Positions 35,516 to 44,559 of a DNA stretch of 64,000 bases are shown here, in pieces. A model generated the notes under the pieces. That model was not told the DNA's origin. It ran no database searches and was given only the letters and a program-made list of their open reading frames with translations. The stretch is from Duganella sp. 1224. GTDB lineage: Bacteria > Pseudomonadota > Gammaproteobacteria > Burkholderiales > Burkholderiaceae_D. Each line of letters opens with the position of its first letter. Positions within the stretch are counted from its first letter, which is position 1. The position numbers and the translations under genes are program-made. The stretch is taken from positions 248,001 through 312,000 of the forward strand of contig NZ_JACBYS010000001.1 in NCBI RefSeq assembly GCF_013408245.1, given 5' to 3'.

Positions 35516-36112
35516 ATGAGCACTTCAAGAACATGGCTGCCCTGTATCGCCAGCCTGCTGTTGCTGGCGGCGTGCGCCACGGATGGAGGCCTGGTCCGCG
35601 CGGACAGGACGACATCGCAGTCACTCGACCGCGCGTTGGCCGACGCCGATGCCGCGCTTGCCGCCGGCCACGTCGACAAGGCGCAAGGCATTCTGAAAAA
35701 CGCCGCCGCCAGCTACCCGGCCGACAAGGCGCCCTGGCTGCACATGGCGCAAATCAAATTCGACCGCGCCAATTACGGCGAGGCGATCCTCAACGCGCAG
35801 GAAGCGCTGCAGCGTGACCCGAACGACAAACTGGGCAACAGCATCATCGCCGTCAGCGGTCTGCGCTTGTCGACCAGGGCGCTGGCGGATCTGAGTCAGC
35901 AGAACAACCTGAATGGTTCGCTGCGCTCCGAGGCGCAGGATCTGGCCAAGCTGCTGCGCACCAGCCTTGGCGAAGACGTGCTGGTGCCGACGACGAATAT
36001 GGCTGCGCGCCGGCAGCCGGCGTCGCCACCGGTCTCCAACAAAAAAGCGCCGCCCGCAGCCACCGGCAAAAGCGGCAGTCAAACCAACGATCCCTTCGGC
36101 GGATTGAAATAA
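35516..36112 (+). CDS. TPR lipoprotein of the T6SS locus (possible TssJ substitute, TagM-like)
   Basis: A 198-residue outer-membrane-type lipoprotein. The lipobox LLLLAAC places the lipidated Cys at residue 20. Helical TPR-like repeats cover about 35-150 (ALADADAALAAGHVDKAQGILKNAA, APWLHMAQIKFDRANYGEAILNAQEAL), and the tail is Pro/Lys-rich. It is not TssJ by size or fold, but it occupies the position of the lipoprotein gene between tssK and tssB in Burkholderia-type loci. It may connect the envelope complex to the outer membrane; this is inference. AAAAGGAG precedes the ATG, and tssB follows 9 nt later. Confidence 0.75.
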   Translation: MSTSRTWLPCIASLLLLAACATDGGLVRADRTTSQSLDRALADADAALAAGHVDKAQGILKNAAASYPADKAPWLHMAQIKFDRANYGEAILNAQEALQRDPNDKLGNSIIAVSGLRLSTRALADLSQQNNLNGSLRSEAQDLAKLLRTSLGEDVLVPTTNMAARRQPASPPVSNKKAPPAATGKSGSQTNDPFGGLK

Positions 36113-36121
36113 GGAGCGGAA

Positions 36122-36622
36122 ATGGCTAAAGGTGACAGCATACAAAAGCGCTTGACCAAGGTGCGTCCTCCACGCGTGCAGATGACCTACGACGTGGAAA
36201 TCGGCGACGCCATGGAAAACAAGGAACTGCCGTTTGTGGTGGGCGTGGTCGGCGACTTTGCCGGCAACTCGGAGGTGGAGAAGAAACGCCTCAAGGACCG
36301 CAAGTTTGTCGGCATCGACAGCGACAACTTCGATGAGGTGCTCGGCGGCGTGGCGCCCGTGGCGCGCTTCCAGGTGCCGAATCAGCTGAAGGACGACGAC
36401 ACCAGCCTGCATGTCGAACTGCGTTTCAAGGCGATGGAAGACTTTCGTCCGGAAGCCGTGGTGCGGCAGGTCGAACCGCTGGCCAGGCTGCTGGAAGCGC
36501 GCACCAAGCTGGCCGACCTGCGCAACAAGCTGGCCGGCAACGACAAGCTGGAGGACATCCTGAGCGAGGTGTTGAACAACACCGGCAAGCTGTCCAGCCT
36601 CAAATCCGCCAAGGGAGGCTGA
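36122..36622 (+). CDS. tssB: T6SS contractile sheath small subunit TssB (VipA)
   Basis: A 166-residue TssB/VipA. It shows the typical N-terminus IQKRLTKVRPPRVQMTYDVEIG and the ELPFVVGVVGDFAG block, and the helix that packs against TssC (LARLLEARTKLADLRNKLAGND). With TssC it forms the contractile sheath around the Hcp tube in the cytoplasm. Only 1 nt separates it from tssC, so the two are co-translated. Confidence 0.97.
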   Translation: MAKGDSIQKRLTKVRPPRVQMTYDVEIGDAMENKELPFVVGVVGDFAGNSEVEKKRLKDRKFVGIDSDNFDEVLGGVAPVARFQVPNQLKDDDTSLHVELRFKAMEDFRPEAVVRQVEPLARLLEARTKLADLRNKLAGNDKLEDILSEVLNNTGKLSSLKSAKGG

Positions 36623-36623
36623 C

Positions 36624-38111
36624 ATGTCCGCACAACTCGACCCGGTGGGGCAAGCGGCGGCAGCTCTGGAAGGCGACAGCCTGCTGGACCAGATTGTCGA
36701 ACAAAGCAAGGTGGCCAAGTCCAGCGTGGAGCATGATCGCGCCAAGGACATCATCTCGGAGCTGGTCAACCAAGTGCTGGATGGCGCCGTGGTGGTGTCC
36801 AACAACCTGTCTGCGACGCTCGACGCCCGCGTGGCGGAACTGGATCGGCTGATCTCCACCCAACTGAGCGCCATCATGCACGCACCGGCGTTCCAGAAGC
36901 TGGAGCAAAGCTGGACCGGCCTGCATTACCTGGTGAAGAACTCCGCCAGCGGCGCGGGCCTGAAGATCCGCATGCTCAACGCCACCAAGCGGGAGCTGGT
37001 GAAAGACTTCCAGTCGGCGTTGGAATTCGACCAGAGCACGATGTTCAAGAAGATATACGAGGAAGAATTCGGCACCTTCGGCGGCGCGCCGTACGCCGCA
37101 CTGCTGGGCGACTTTGAAATCTCGCGTCAGCCGGAGGACATGTACTTCATCGAGCAGATGTCGCACGTGGCGGCGGCGTCGCACGCGCCGTTTATCAGCG
37201 CCGCGGCGCCCGAGCTGTTTGGGCTGGAAAGCTATGGCGACCTGGCGCGGCCGCGCGACCTGTCGAAAGTGTTCGACACCGTGGAATATGCCAAATGGAA
37301 GGCCTTCCGCGAGTCCGAAGACGCGCGCTATGTCGGCCTGACGCTGCCGCGCTTCCTCGGCCGTTTGCCATTCAACCCGGTCGATGGCACCACGGTGGAA
37401 GGCTTCAACTTCGTGGAGGAAGTGGACGGCACCGACCATCAAAAATACCTCTGGTGTAACGCCGCCTACGCCTTTGGCGCCAAGCTGACCGCGGCGTTCG
37501 CCGATTACGGCTGGTGCGCCGCCATCCGAGGCGTGGAAGGCGGCGGCCTGGTGGACGATCTGCCCACGCACACCTTCAAGACCGACGAGGGCGAGGTGGC
37601 GCTCAAGTGTCCGACCGAGGTAGCCATCACCGACCGCCGCGAGAAGGAGTTGAGCGACCTGGGTTTCATCTCGCTGGTCCACTGCAAGAACACCTCGTAT
37701 GCCGCCTTCTTTGGCGCCCAGTCCACGCAGAAGGCCAAGCGGTACAGCAGCGACGCGGCCAACGCCAACGCCGTGCTGTCGTCGCAGTTGCAGTACATCT
37801 TTTCCGTCTCGCGCATCGCCCACTACATGAAAGCCATGATGCGCGACAAGGTGGGCAGCTTCGCCTCCGCTTCCAGCGTCGAGGACTTCCTCAACCGCTG
37901 GCTGATGAAGTACGTGCTGCTGGACGATAACGCCAGCCAGGAACAGAAGGCGCAGTTTCCGCTGCGCGAAGCGTCGGTGCAGGTGCATGAAGTGGCCGGG
38001 CGGCCCGGCGTATTCCGCGCCGTATCCTTCCTGCGACCGCACTTCCAGCTTGATGAGTTGTCCGTTTCACTCCGTCTGGTCGCGGAGCTGCCGCAATCGA
38101 CCAACCACTAA
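36624..38111 (+). CDS. tssC: T6SS contractile sheath large subunit TssC (VipB)
   Basis: A 495-residue TssC/VipB of normal length. Recognisable blocks are AFQKLEQSWTGLHYLV, FGTFGGAPYAALLGDFEIS, FLGRLPFNPVDGTTVEGFNFVEEV and SVSRIAHYMKAMMRDKVGSF. It forms the outer sheath surface, and its disassembly after contraction is driven by TssH (ClpV). It sits between tssB and hcp in the usual order. Confidence 0.98.
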   Translation: MSAQLDPVGQAAAALEGDSLLDQIVEQSKVAKSSVEHDRAKDIISELVNQVLDGAVVVSNNLSATLDARVAELDRLISTQLSAIMHAPAFQKLEQSWTGLHYLVKNSASGAGLKIRMLNATKRELVKDFQSALEFDQSTMFKKIYEEEFGTFGGAPYAALLGDFEISRQPEDMYFIEQMSHVAAASHAPFISAAAPELFGLESYGDLARPRDLSKVFDTVEYAKWKAFRESEDARYVGLTLPRFLGRLPFNPVDGTTVEGFNFVEEVDGTDHQKYLWCNAAYAFGAKLTAAFADYGWCAAIRGVEGGGLVDDLPTHTFKTDEGEVALKCPTEVAITDRREKELSDLGFISLVHCKNTSYAAFFGAQSTQKAKRYSSDAANANAVLSSQLQYIFSVSRIAHYMKAMMRDKVGSFASASSVEDFLNRWLMKYVLLDDNASQEQKAQFPLREASVQVHEVAGRPGVFRAVSFLRPHFQLDELSVSLRLVAELPQSTNH

Positions 38112-38136
38112 TCCCAACAATCGAGAGGAGCATGCA

Positions 38137-38628
38137 ATGGCAATCGACGTATATCTGTACATTGACGGCATCAAGGGCGAATCCAACGATGACCGGCACA
38201 AGGACTGGATCGAGTGCAAATCGGTCAGCTTCGGCGTGGAGCAGCCCAAGTCGGCGACCGCGTCCACCGGTGGCGGCCACACGGCGGAGCGCTGCGAACA
38301 CCGCGACATCGTGATTTCCAAGTTGGCCGACCTGTCCTCGCCGATCCTGCTGCAAACCTGCTCGGCCGGCCGCACCATTCCCAAGGCCCGCTTCGAATTC
38401 ATGCGCGCCGATGCCCAGGGCGAGCGCGTGAAGTACTTTGAAATCGAAATCGAAAATGTGCTGATCGGCGCGGTGGCGCCGGCGGTGGAAGAGGGCGACA
38501 TCCTGTCCGAAGACGTGGCCTTCAAGTTCTCCAAGATCAAGTGGAAGTACACGCAGCAGAAAATCAGCGGCGGCGCCGGCGGCAATACCTCCGGCGGCTG
38601 GGATTTGTCCGCCAACCGCATCGTCTGA
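38137..38628 (+). CDS. hcp: T6SS tube protein Hcp (TssD)
   Basis: A 163-residue Hcp. The start MAIDVYLYIDGIKGES and the conserved FEIEIENVLIGAV are typical, and the hexameric-ring beta barrel length is normal. GAGAGGAG lies before the ATG at 38137; longer frames overlap tssC. Hcp is the inner tube and is made in large amounts. Two strong hairpins directly downstream probably stop most transcripts here, which would raise hcp over the following genes. Confidence 0.97.
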   Translation: MAIDVYLYIDGIKGESNDDRHKDWIECKSVSFGVEQPKSATASTGGGHTAERCEHRDIVISKLADLSSPILLQTCSAGRTIPKARFEFMRADAQGERVKYFEIEIENVLIGAVAPAVEEGDILSEDVAFKFSKIKWKYTQQKISGGAGGNTSGGWDLSANRIV

Positions 38629-38636
38629 CACTCCCC

Positions 38637-38683
38637 CGCGCCCGCGACGGAGGCAGCATGGCGCTCCGTCGCGGCGCGCTTTT
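38637..38683 (+). terminator. First terminator-like hairpin after hcp
   Basis: CGCGCCCGCGACGGAG (38637-38652) pairs with CTCCGTCGCGGCGCG (38664-38678) with one bulged C, followed by CTTTT. It lies 9 nt after the hcp stop. Confidence 0.7.
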
Positions 38684-38685
38684 CG

Positions 38686-38713
38686 GCCAGGCCGCCCGGC
38701 CTGGCTTCTTTTT
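38686..38713 (+). terminator. Second terminator after hcp
   Basis: GCCAGGCC (38686-38693) and GGCCTGGC (38698-38705) form an 8-bp stem with a 4-nt loop and then TTCTTTTT, a good intrinsic terminator 12 nt before the tssE start. Confidence 0.75.
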
Positions 38714-38724
38714 GAAGGCACACC

Positions 38725-39186
38725 ATGAACGGCTTTGTTCCCGGCCTGCTGGACCGCCTGCTCGGTGCCCATGACCGGCCGATGACGCTGGAGCAGTACA
38801 AGGACAGCGTGGCGCGCGATCTGGAGGACCTGCTCAACACCCGCTGCGCGCTGCCGGATGAGCTGATGCAGGCCTACCCGGAATGCAAACGCTCGATCGC
38901 CAATTACGGCCTGGTGGACTTCGCCGGCATGTGCCTCAACAGCGCCGACGACCGCGCCCGCGTCTGCGCCGCGCTGAAAGCCGCCATCGAGCGCCACGAG
39001 CCACGCCTGCGCAACGTGCAGGCGCGCCTGGAGCGCGAGCCGGGCGCCATCAACCGCATCGGCTTTGCCATCTTTGGCACCCTGGCCGGCTTGCCGTACA
39101 ACGAAACCGTCAGCTTTGACGCGGTGCTGCAACCGTCATCGCTGCATTACTCCATCAACCGCAGCGCGCGCGGAGGCCGGACATGA
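38725..39186 (+). CDS. tssE: T6SS baseplate protein TssE (gp25-like)
   Basis: A 153-residue TssE, related to phage T4 gp25, which starts sheath assembly in the baseplate wedge. It has LLDRL near the N-terminus, SVARDLEDLLNTRC and the central block SIANYGLVDFAG, matching the gp25 EPR-type core region; the wedge-closing strand is IGFAIFGTLAG. Its normal partners TssF and TssG are not downstream: the stop overlaps the tssH start by 4 nt. Confidence 0.9.
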   Translation: MNGFVPGLLDRLLGAHDRPMTLEQYKDSVARDLEDLLNTRCALPDELMQAYPECKRSIANYGLVDFAGMCLNSADDRARVCAALKAAIERHEPRLRNVQARLEREPGAINRIGFAIFGTLAGLPYNETVSFDAVLQPSSLHYSINRSARGGRT

Positions 39187-41792
39187 ATCCCAAACTGAAA
39201 ACGCTGATCGGCAAACTGAATGACACCACCCGTCTTGCCGCCACCCGCGCCGCCAGTATCTGCGTCGCGCTTGGGCAGTACGAGGTGGAGGTTGAGCACC
39301 TGTTCCTGGCGCTGCTGGAGCAGGAGCGCTGCGACGTGGCGTGCATCGCCGCCAGGTGCGACGTCAATGTGGCGACGCTGGAGGCGGATCTGCATCAGGA
39401 AATCAGCCAGTTCAAGACCGGCAGCACGCGTACGCCGGTGTTCTCGCGTCATTTGCCGCTGTTGCTGGAACATGCGTGGTTGATCGCCTCACTGGAAACG
39501 CCGCCGGCGCAGATCCGCAGCGCGCACCTGCTGGTGGCCTTGCTGACGGATCCGGAGCTGGAGCAACTGGCGCAGCGTGCATCGCCGCAATTTGCCCGCA
39601 TTCCGATCGACCAGGTCAAACATCAGCTGGAGAAGTACACGCATGGCTCGCGGGAAGAGACGACCGCAGCCCGCGATGCCGCCGCAGAACCGCTTGCGGG
39701 GATAGCGCAGGCAGGCGGCGCGCGCACGCCGGCGCTGGACCAGTACACCACCAGCCTGACGCGCCAGGCCCGCGACGGCAAGCTGGATCCCGTCATCGGC
39801 CGCGAACAGGAAATCCGCCAGGTGGTGGACATCCTGCTGCGCCGGCGCCAGAACAATCCCATCCTCACCGGCGAGGCGGGCGTGGGCAAGACGGCCGTGG
39901 TGGAAGGGCTGGCACTGCGCGTGGCGACGGGTGACGTACCGGCCGTGCTCAAGGACGTCGAGATCCGCACGCTGGATATGGGATTGCTGCAGGCTGGCGC
40001 CAGCGTCAAGGGCGAGTTCGAGAATCGCCTGAAAAACGTCATCGACGAAGTGAAGCAAAGCCCGCACGCGATCATCCTGTTCATCGACGAGGCGCACACG
40101 ATGATCGGCGCGGGCGGCACGGCGGGACAGAACGACGCCGCCAATCTGCTCAAGCCCGCGCTGGCGCGCGGCGAGTTGCGCACCATTGCCGCGACCACGT
40201 GGAGCGAATACAAAAAATATGTCGAGAGGGATGCCGCGCTGGCGCGCCGCTTCCAGGTCGTGAAGGTGGAGGAACCGGACGAACAGATCGCCAGCGCCAT
40301 GCTGCGCGCCATGACACCGCTGATGGAGCGGCACTTCGGCATCCGCATCCGTGACGAGGCGGTGACCGAGGCGGTGCGCCTCTCGCACCGCTACATCATT
40401 GGCCGCCAGCTGCCTGACAAGGCAGTCAGCGTGCTGGATACCGCCTGCGCGCGGGTGGCGCTGGCGCAAAGCGGCACGCCGGCCCTGCTGGAGGACGCGG
40501 CACGACAGATGGAACGCATCGCCACCGAAATCCTCGCCTTGCGGCGGGAGGAGGGCAGCGTCGCGCTCCATCAACGCCTGCAGAAGCTGCAGGGTGAGCA
40601 TGCTGCATTGGTGGAGGAACATGCGCACCACGCTGAGCGTTGGCAGCGCGAACAATCCATCGTCGCCGCCATCACGCGCCAGCGAGCGGAGGCTGGCGCG
40701 GATGCAGACGCCGGCGGCAAAGTGCGAGGGCTGAAAGAAGAACTGCTTGCGCTGCAAGGCGAAACGCCGATGGTGCCGCTGGAGGTGGATGGCGCCACGG
40801 TCGCGGCCATCGTCTCCGGCTGGACCGGCATCCCGCTCGGGAAGATGGTCAAGGACGAAATCCACACCGTGCTGCGGCTTCAGGACGCGCTGCAAGGGCG
40901 CATCCTCGGCCAGCACCACGCCATCGCCGCCGTCGCCCAGCGGGTGCGCACGGCGCGCGCCAACCTGGATGACCCCAACAAGCCTAAGGGCGTGTTCCTC
41001 TTTGTCGGCCCCTCCGGCGTCGGCAAGACGGAAACCGCCCTGGCGCTGGCCGATCTGCTGTATGGCGGCGAACGAAAACTCCTCACCATCAACATGAGCG
41101 AGTATCAGGAAGCGCACAGCGTCTCCGGCCTGAAAGGAGCGCCGCCCGGCTACGTGGGCTACGGCCAGGGCGGCGTGCTGACCGAGGCCGTGCGGCGCAA
41201 CCCCTACAGCGTGGTGCTGCTGGACGAAATCGAAAAAGCCCATCCCGACGTGCTCGAACTGTTCTTCCAGGTGTTCGACAAGGGCGTGATGGACGATGCC
41301 GAAGGCCGCGAGATCGACTTCCGCAACACCATCATCATCGCCACCGCCAACGCGGGATCGGCCACCATCATGCAGGCGTGTCTTAACAAGGAAGACCCGC
41401 CAGGGCCGGACGAACTGGAAGCGCTGCTGCGCCCACAACTGGTCAAACATTTCAAGCCGGCCTTCCTGGGACGCGTGAAGGTGGTGCCGTACTATCCGAT
41501 TCCGGACGCAGTGCTGAGCGGGATCATTGACCTCAAGCTGGCGCGCATCGCCCAGCGCATCCGCGAGCACCACCACGCGGAGTTCAGCTACGACGAATCG
41601 CTGGTCAGTGCGGTGCTGTCGCGCTGCACCGAGGTCGATTCCGGCGCCCGCAACGTGGACCATATCCTGAACGGCACGCTGCTGCCGGAGATCGCGCAGG
41701 CGGTGCTGGAGAAGATGGCGCAGGAAGAGCCGATCACGCGCATCAAGGCCGGCGCCAACGGCAAGGGGCAGTTCAAATACACCATCAAATAG
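39183..41792 (+). CDS. tssH: T6SS AAA+ ATPase TssH (ClpV)
   Basis: An 869-residue ClpV. It has an N-terminal Clp double repeat with the sheath-binding helix (about 1-150), AAA1 with Walker A GEAGVGKT (about 229-236) and Walker B ILFIDEAHTMIGAG (about 297), a middle coiled-coil (about 420-500), and AAA2 with Walker A GPSGVGKTE (about 609-617) and Walker B VVLLDEIEKAHPD. ClpV extracts TssC from contracted sheaths to recycle them. It is coupled to tssE by ATGA overlap and followed by tssA after 9 nt. Confidence 0.97.
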   Translation: MNPKLKTLIGKLNDTTRLAATRAASICVALGQYEVEVEHLFLALLEQERCDVACIAARCDVNVATLEADLHQEISQFKTGSTRTPVFSRHLPLLLEHAWLIASLETPPAQIRSAHLLVALLTDPELEQLAQRASPQFARIPIDQVKHQLEKYTHGSREETTAARDAAAEPLAGIAQAGGARTPALDQYTTSLTRQARDGKLDPVIGREQEIRQVVDILLRRRQNNPILTGEAGVGKTAVVEGLALRVATGDVPAVLKDVEIRTLDMGLLQAGASVKGEFENRLKNVIDEVKQSPHAIILFIDEAHTMIGAGGTAGQNDAANLLKPALARGELRTIAATTWSEYKKYVERDAALARRFQVVKVEEPDEQIASAMLRAMTPLMERHFGIRIRDEAVTEAVRLSHRYIIGRQLPDKAVSVLDTACARVALAQSGTPALLEDAARQMERIATEILALRREEGSVALHQRLQKLQGEHAALVEEHAHHAERWQREQSIVAAITRQRAEAGADADAGGKVRGLKEELLALQGETPMVPLEVDGATVAAIVSGWTGIPLGKMVKDEIHTVLRLQDALQGRILGQHHAIAAVAQRVRTARANLDDPNKPKGVFLFVGPSGVGKTETALALADLLYGGERKLLTINMSEYQEAHSVSGLKGAPPGYVGYGQGGVLTEAVRRNPYSVVLLDEIEKAHPDVLELFFQVFDKGVMDDAEGREIDFRNTIIIATANAGSATIMQACLNKEDPPGPDELEALLRPQLVKHFKPAFLGRVKVVPYYPIPDAVLSGIIDLKLARIAQRIREHHHAEFSYDESLVSAVLSRCTEVDSGARNVDHILNGTLLPEIAQAVLEKMAQEEPITRIKAGANGKGQFKYTIK

Positions 41793-41801
41793 GAGGCCGC
41801 C

Positions 41802-42662
41802 ATGTTCAACGTAGCGTCACTGCTGCAACCGGTCGGCGCGGAGCAGCGCTGCGGCGAGGATCTGTCTTTCAGCAAAGAGGTCGACGAGATCGCGCAGGCG
41901 CGCCAGCACGACGATCCCGCGCTGGATCAGGGCGAGTGGGCGACCGCGCTGAAGGAAGCCGACTGGCCACTGGTGGCCACGCGCTGTGCCGACTTGATCG
42001 CCACCCGCAGCAAAGACCTGCGTCTGGCCGTATGGCTGGCCGAAGCCCTGGCGAAGACGCGCGGTCTGCGCGGCCTTGGCGATGGCTACGCGGTGCTGGC
42101 CGGTTTATGCGAGCAGTATTGGACCGATTTGTATCCGTTGGTCGATGACGGCGACTGTGATCAGCGCATCGGCAACCTGTTCTGGCTGTTGGCGCGCACC
42201 CCCTCGCTGGTGCGGGAATGCATGACGCAAACGCCGCCGCTCGGTGACGCCGAATATTGCCTCGCCAGCCTGATCGCGCTGGAACGCGTGGTAGATACGC
42301 AACTGGGCGCCGACGGCCCCGGCTTCGCGCCAGCCCGCGACGCGGTGCAGGCCGCGGTCGCCAGCCTGATGCCATTTGGCAACGCCGTGATCGCTGCCGA
42401 TGCTGGCGTAGCCACTCTTGGTAACGTTGTCATGCAGCCGGGCGCTGCCTTGCAAAATCGTACGCAAGCCTTGCAGCAGCTGCGTCTCGTAGCGGATTTC
42501 TTCCGGCGCACCGAGCCACACAGCCCGGTGGCCTATCTGGCCGAGCGGGCCGCCGGCTGGGGCGAAATGCCGCTGCACCTCTGGCTGCGCAGCGTGATCA
42601 AGGACCCGGCCGTGGTCGCCGGCGTGGAGGAGTTGCTGGGCGCCGCGCCCGCCACCGACTAA
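41802..42662 (+). CDS. tssA: T6SS cap/assembly protein TssA (ImpA N-domain type)
   Basis: A 286-residue short TssA. The ImpA-type N-terminal domain is visible in CGEDLSFSKEVDEI and DWPLVATRCADLIATRSKDLRLAVWLAEALAKTRG...GLAGLCEQYWTDLYP-like residues, and SPVAYLAERAAGWGEMPLHLWL forms the C-terminal part. TssA proteins organise baseplate and sheath assembly. GGAGG stands before the ATG. It is the last recognisable T6SS gene of the locus. Confidence 0.92.
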   Translation: MFNVASLLQPVGAEQRCGEDLSFSKEVDEIAQARQHDDPALDQGEWATALKEADWPLVATRCADLIATRSKDLRLAVWLAEALAKTRGLRGLGDGYAVLAGLCEQYWTDLYPLVDDGDCDQRIGNLFWLLARTPSLVRECMTQTPPLGDAEYCLASLIALERVVDTQLGADGPGFAPARDAVQAAVASLMPFGNAVIAADAGVATLGNVVMQPGAALQNRTQALQQLRLVADFFRRTEPHSPVAYLAERAAGWGEMPLHLWLRSVIKDPAVVAGVEELLGAAPATD

Positions 42663-42762
42663 TGCTGCGATGCAATGTCGAATATTTCTCGCATGCCACT
42701 TATAGCGGAGGGATTAGTGCTAGCATAAATCGGACAACCCAGATTTTAGCTAGGAGCTGGCT

Positions 42763-44538
42763 ATGAACAATCTCAAGATCGGTACCCGTCTCGGCTTTGG
42801 TTTCTCGCTCATTTTGTTACTCCTGGTTGCAATGACCGCCATTGGCATCCTGCGCCTGAGCAGCGCCAGTGACAAGACCGACGAGATGATCAACGTGAAG
42901 ATCCGCGATGAGCGCCTGACAGCGGAATGGGGCAAGATCATCGAGGTCAACGCCGCGCGCACCACCGGCGCCTTCATGGTGCGCGATCCCGCCGACCAAA
43001 AAAAGCTGGAAGCGCAGATGGCGGAATCGTCGGCGCGCGCCACGCAGATCCAGGACCAGATCGGCGCCAATCTCGATGACGAACAACTCAAGCCGCTGTT
43101 CAAGCAGGTGCTGGAAACGCGCAAGGCATACACCGATTTCCGCAAGGCCGTGTTTACCGCCAAGAACGCCGGCGATCTGGAAAAGGCCACCCAGATCTAC
43201 GAAGGCGACATGACCCAGAGCCGCGTCAAGTATCTCGGCGCGCTGAAGGCCTTCGTCGACAAGCAGGCCGCCTTGCTGGATGAATCGGCGGCCGAGATTC
43301 AACAGCAGTACCGGAGCGGCCGCATGCTGCTGGTCATGCTTGGTCTGGCGGCGATTGTGCTGGGCGTGGTGGCCGCGTGGTGGATCACGCGCACCATCAC
43401 GCAGCCGATCAACGCGGCGCTGAAGGTGGCGGAAACCGTGTCGTCGGGCGATCTGACCAGCGATATCCAGGTCCACAGCAGCGACGAAACCGGCCAGTTG
43501 ATGCATGCCCTGAAAACCATGAACACCAACCTGGTGAACATCGTTGGCCAGGTGCGCAATGGGACCGATCTGATAGCGACGGCCTCCACACAAATCGCCG
43601 CCGGCAATCAGGACCTGTCCTCGCGCACCGAGGAGCAGGCCAGTTCGCTGGAGGAAACCGCGTCGTCGATGGAGGAGTTGACGTCCACGGTGCGCTTCAA
43701 CGCCGAGAACGCGCGTCAGGCCAATGAGCTGGCGATCAGCGCATCGGAAATCGCCAGCCGTGGCGGCTCGGTGGTGGGCGAGGTGGTCAACACCATGGGA
43801 TCGATCAATGATTCGTCGCGCAAGATTGTCGACATCATTTCGGTCATCGACGGCATCGCTTTCCAGACCAATATCCTGGCGCTGAATGCGGCGGTGGAAG
43901 CGGCGCGCGCGGGGGAGCAGGGACGTGGCTTCGCGGTGGTGGCATCGGAGGTGCGCAATCTGGCGCAACGCTCGGCGTCCGCCGCCAAGGACATCAAGGG
44001 CCTGATCGACGACTCGGTGCAGAAAGTGCAGATGGGCTCCGAACTGGTGGACAAGGCTGGCCAGACGATGGAAGAAATCGTCCAGAGCATCAGCCGCGTG
44101 ACGCAGATCATGAACCAGATCAGCCACGCCAGCGAAGAGCAAAGCATTGGCATCGCCCAGGTCAACGACGCCATCACGCAGATGGATCAGGTAACGCAGC
44201 AGAATGCCGCGCTGGTGGAGGAGGCTGCCGCCGCGGCGGAGTCGATGCAGGAGCAGTCAGCCAAGCTGGCGGACGTGGTCAGCGTGTTCAAGCTCGATGC
44301 GTCGCAGGTTGCCGCGCCGCCGGACGCGCCGCGCGCGCCGGCCCGCGCCGCCGCGCTGCCGCGCCGCGCCACGGCGGGAACCGCGACCGCGATGGCGAAG
44401 GCCAGGCCCGCCATCGCCACGATGAAAGACCAAGCGACCGCGCCAGCGTCAACGCCAAGGCCAAGGCCAGCGTCGCCGGTGGCCGCCGCGCCGCGCAAGG
44501 CCGTCACCGCCAACGAGTCGGACTGGGAAGAGTTCTAA
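42763..44538 (+). CDS. Methyl-accepting chemotaxis protein with C-terminal tether
   Basis: A 591-residue transducer. Membrane helix 1 (about 9-31) and 2 (about 187-208) enclose a four-helix-bundle (4HB_MCP) ligand domain. A HAMP domain (about 209-262) and a cytoplasmic signalling rod follow, with the hairpin tip [20 protein letters not shown] and [18 protein letters not shown] Pro/Ala-rich flexible linker ends in DWEEF, which resembles the NWETF pentapeptide that tethers the methylation enzymes CheR and CheB to E. coli receptors. The ligand is unknown. It follows tssA after 100 nt and is probably a separate unit. Confidence 0.95.
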   Translation: MNNLKIGTRLGFGFSLILLLLVAMTAIGILRLSSASDKTDEMINVKIRDERLTAEWGKIIEVNAARTTGAFMVRDPADQKKLEAQMAESSARATQIQDQIGANLDDEQLKPLFKQVLETRKAYTDFRKAVFTAKNAGDLEKATQIYEGDMTQSRVKYLGALKAFVDKQAALLDESAAEIQQQYRSGRMLLVMLGLAAIVLGVVAAWWITRTITQPINAALKVAETVSSGDLTSDIQVHSSDETGQLMHALKTMNTNLVNIVGQVRNGTDLIATASTQIAAGNQDLSSRTEEQASSLEETASSMEELTSTVRFNAENARQANELAISASEIASRGGSVVGEVVNTMGSINDSSRKIVDIISVIDGIAFQTNILALNAAVEAARAGEQGRGFAVVASEVRNLAQRSASAAKDIKGLIDDSVQKVQMGSELVDKAGQTMEEIVQSISRVTQIMNQISHASEEQSIGIAQVNDAITQMDQVTQQNAALVEEAAAAAESMQEQSAKLADVVSVFKLDASQVAAPPDAPRAPARAAALPRRATAGTATAMAKARPAIATMKDQATAPASTPRPRPASPVAAAPRKAVTANESDWEEF

Positions 44539-44559
44539 GCCACGGTACAATGGCGGTCC

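Noticed and set aside
39489..41663. A 724-codon minus-strand frame opposite tssH
   Set aside because: ClpV motifs on the plus strand are unambiguous; the antisense frame shows no domain.
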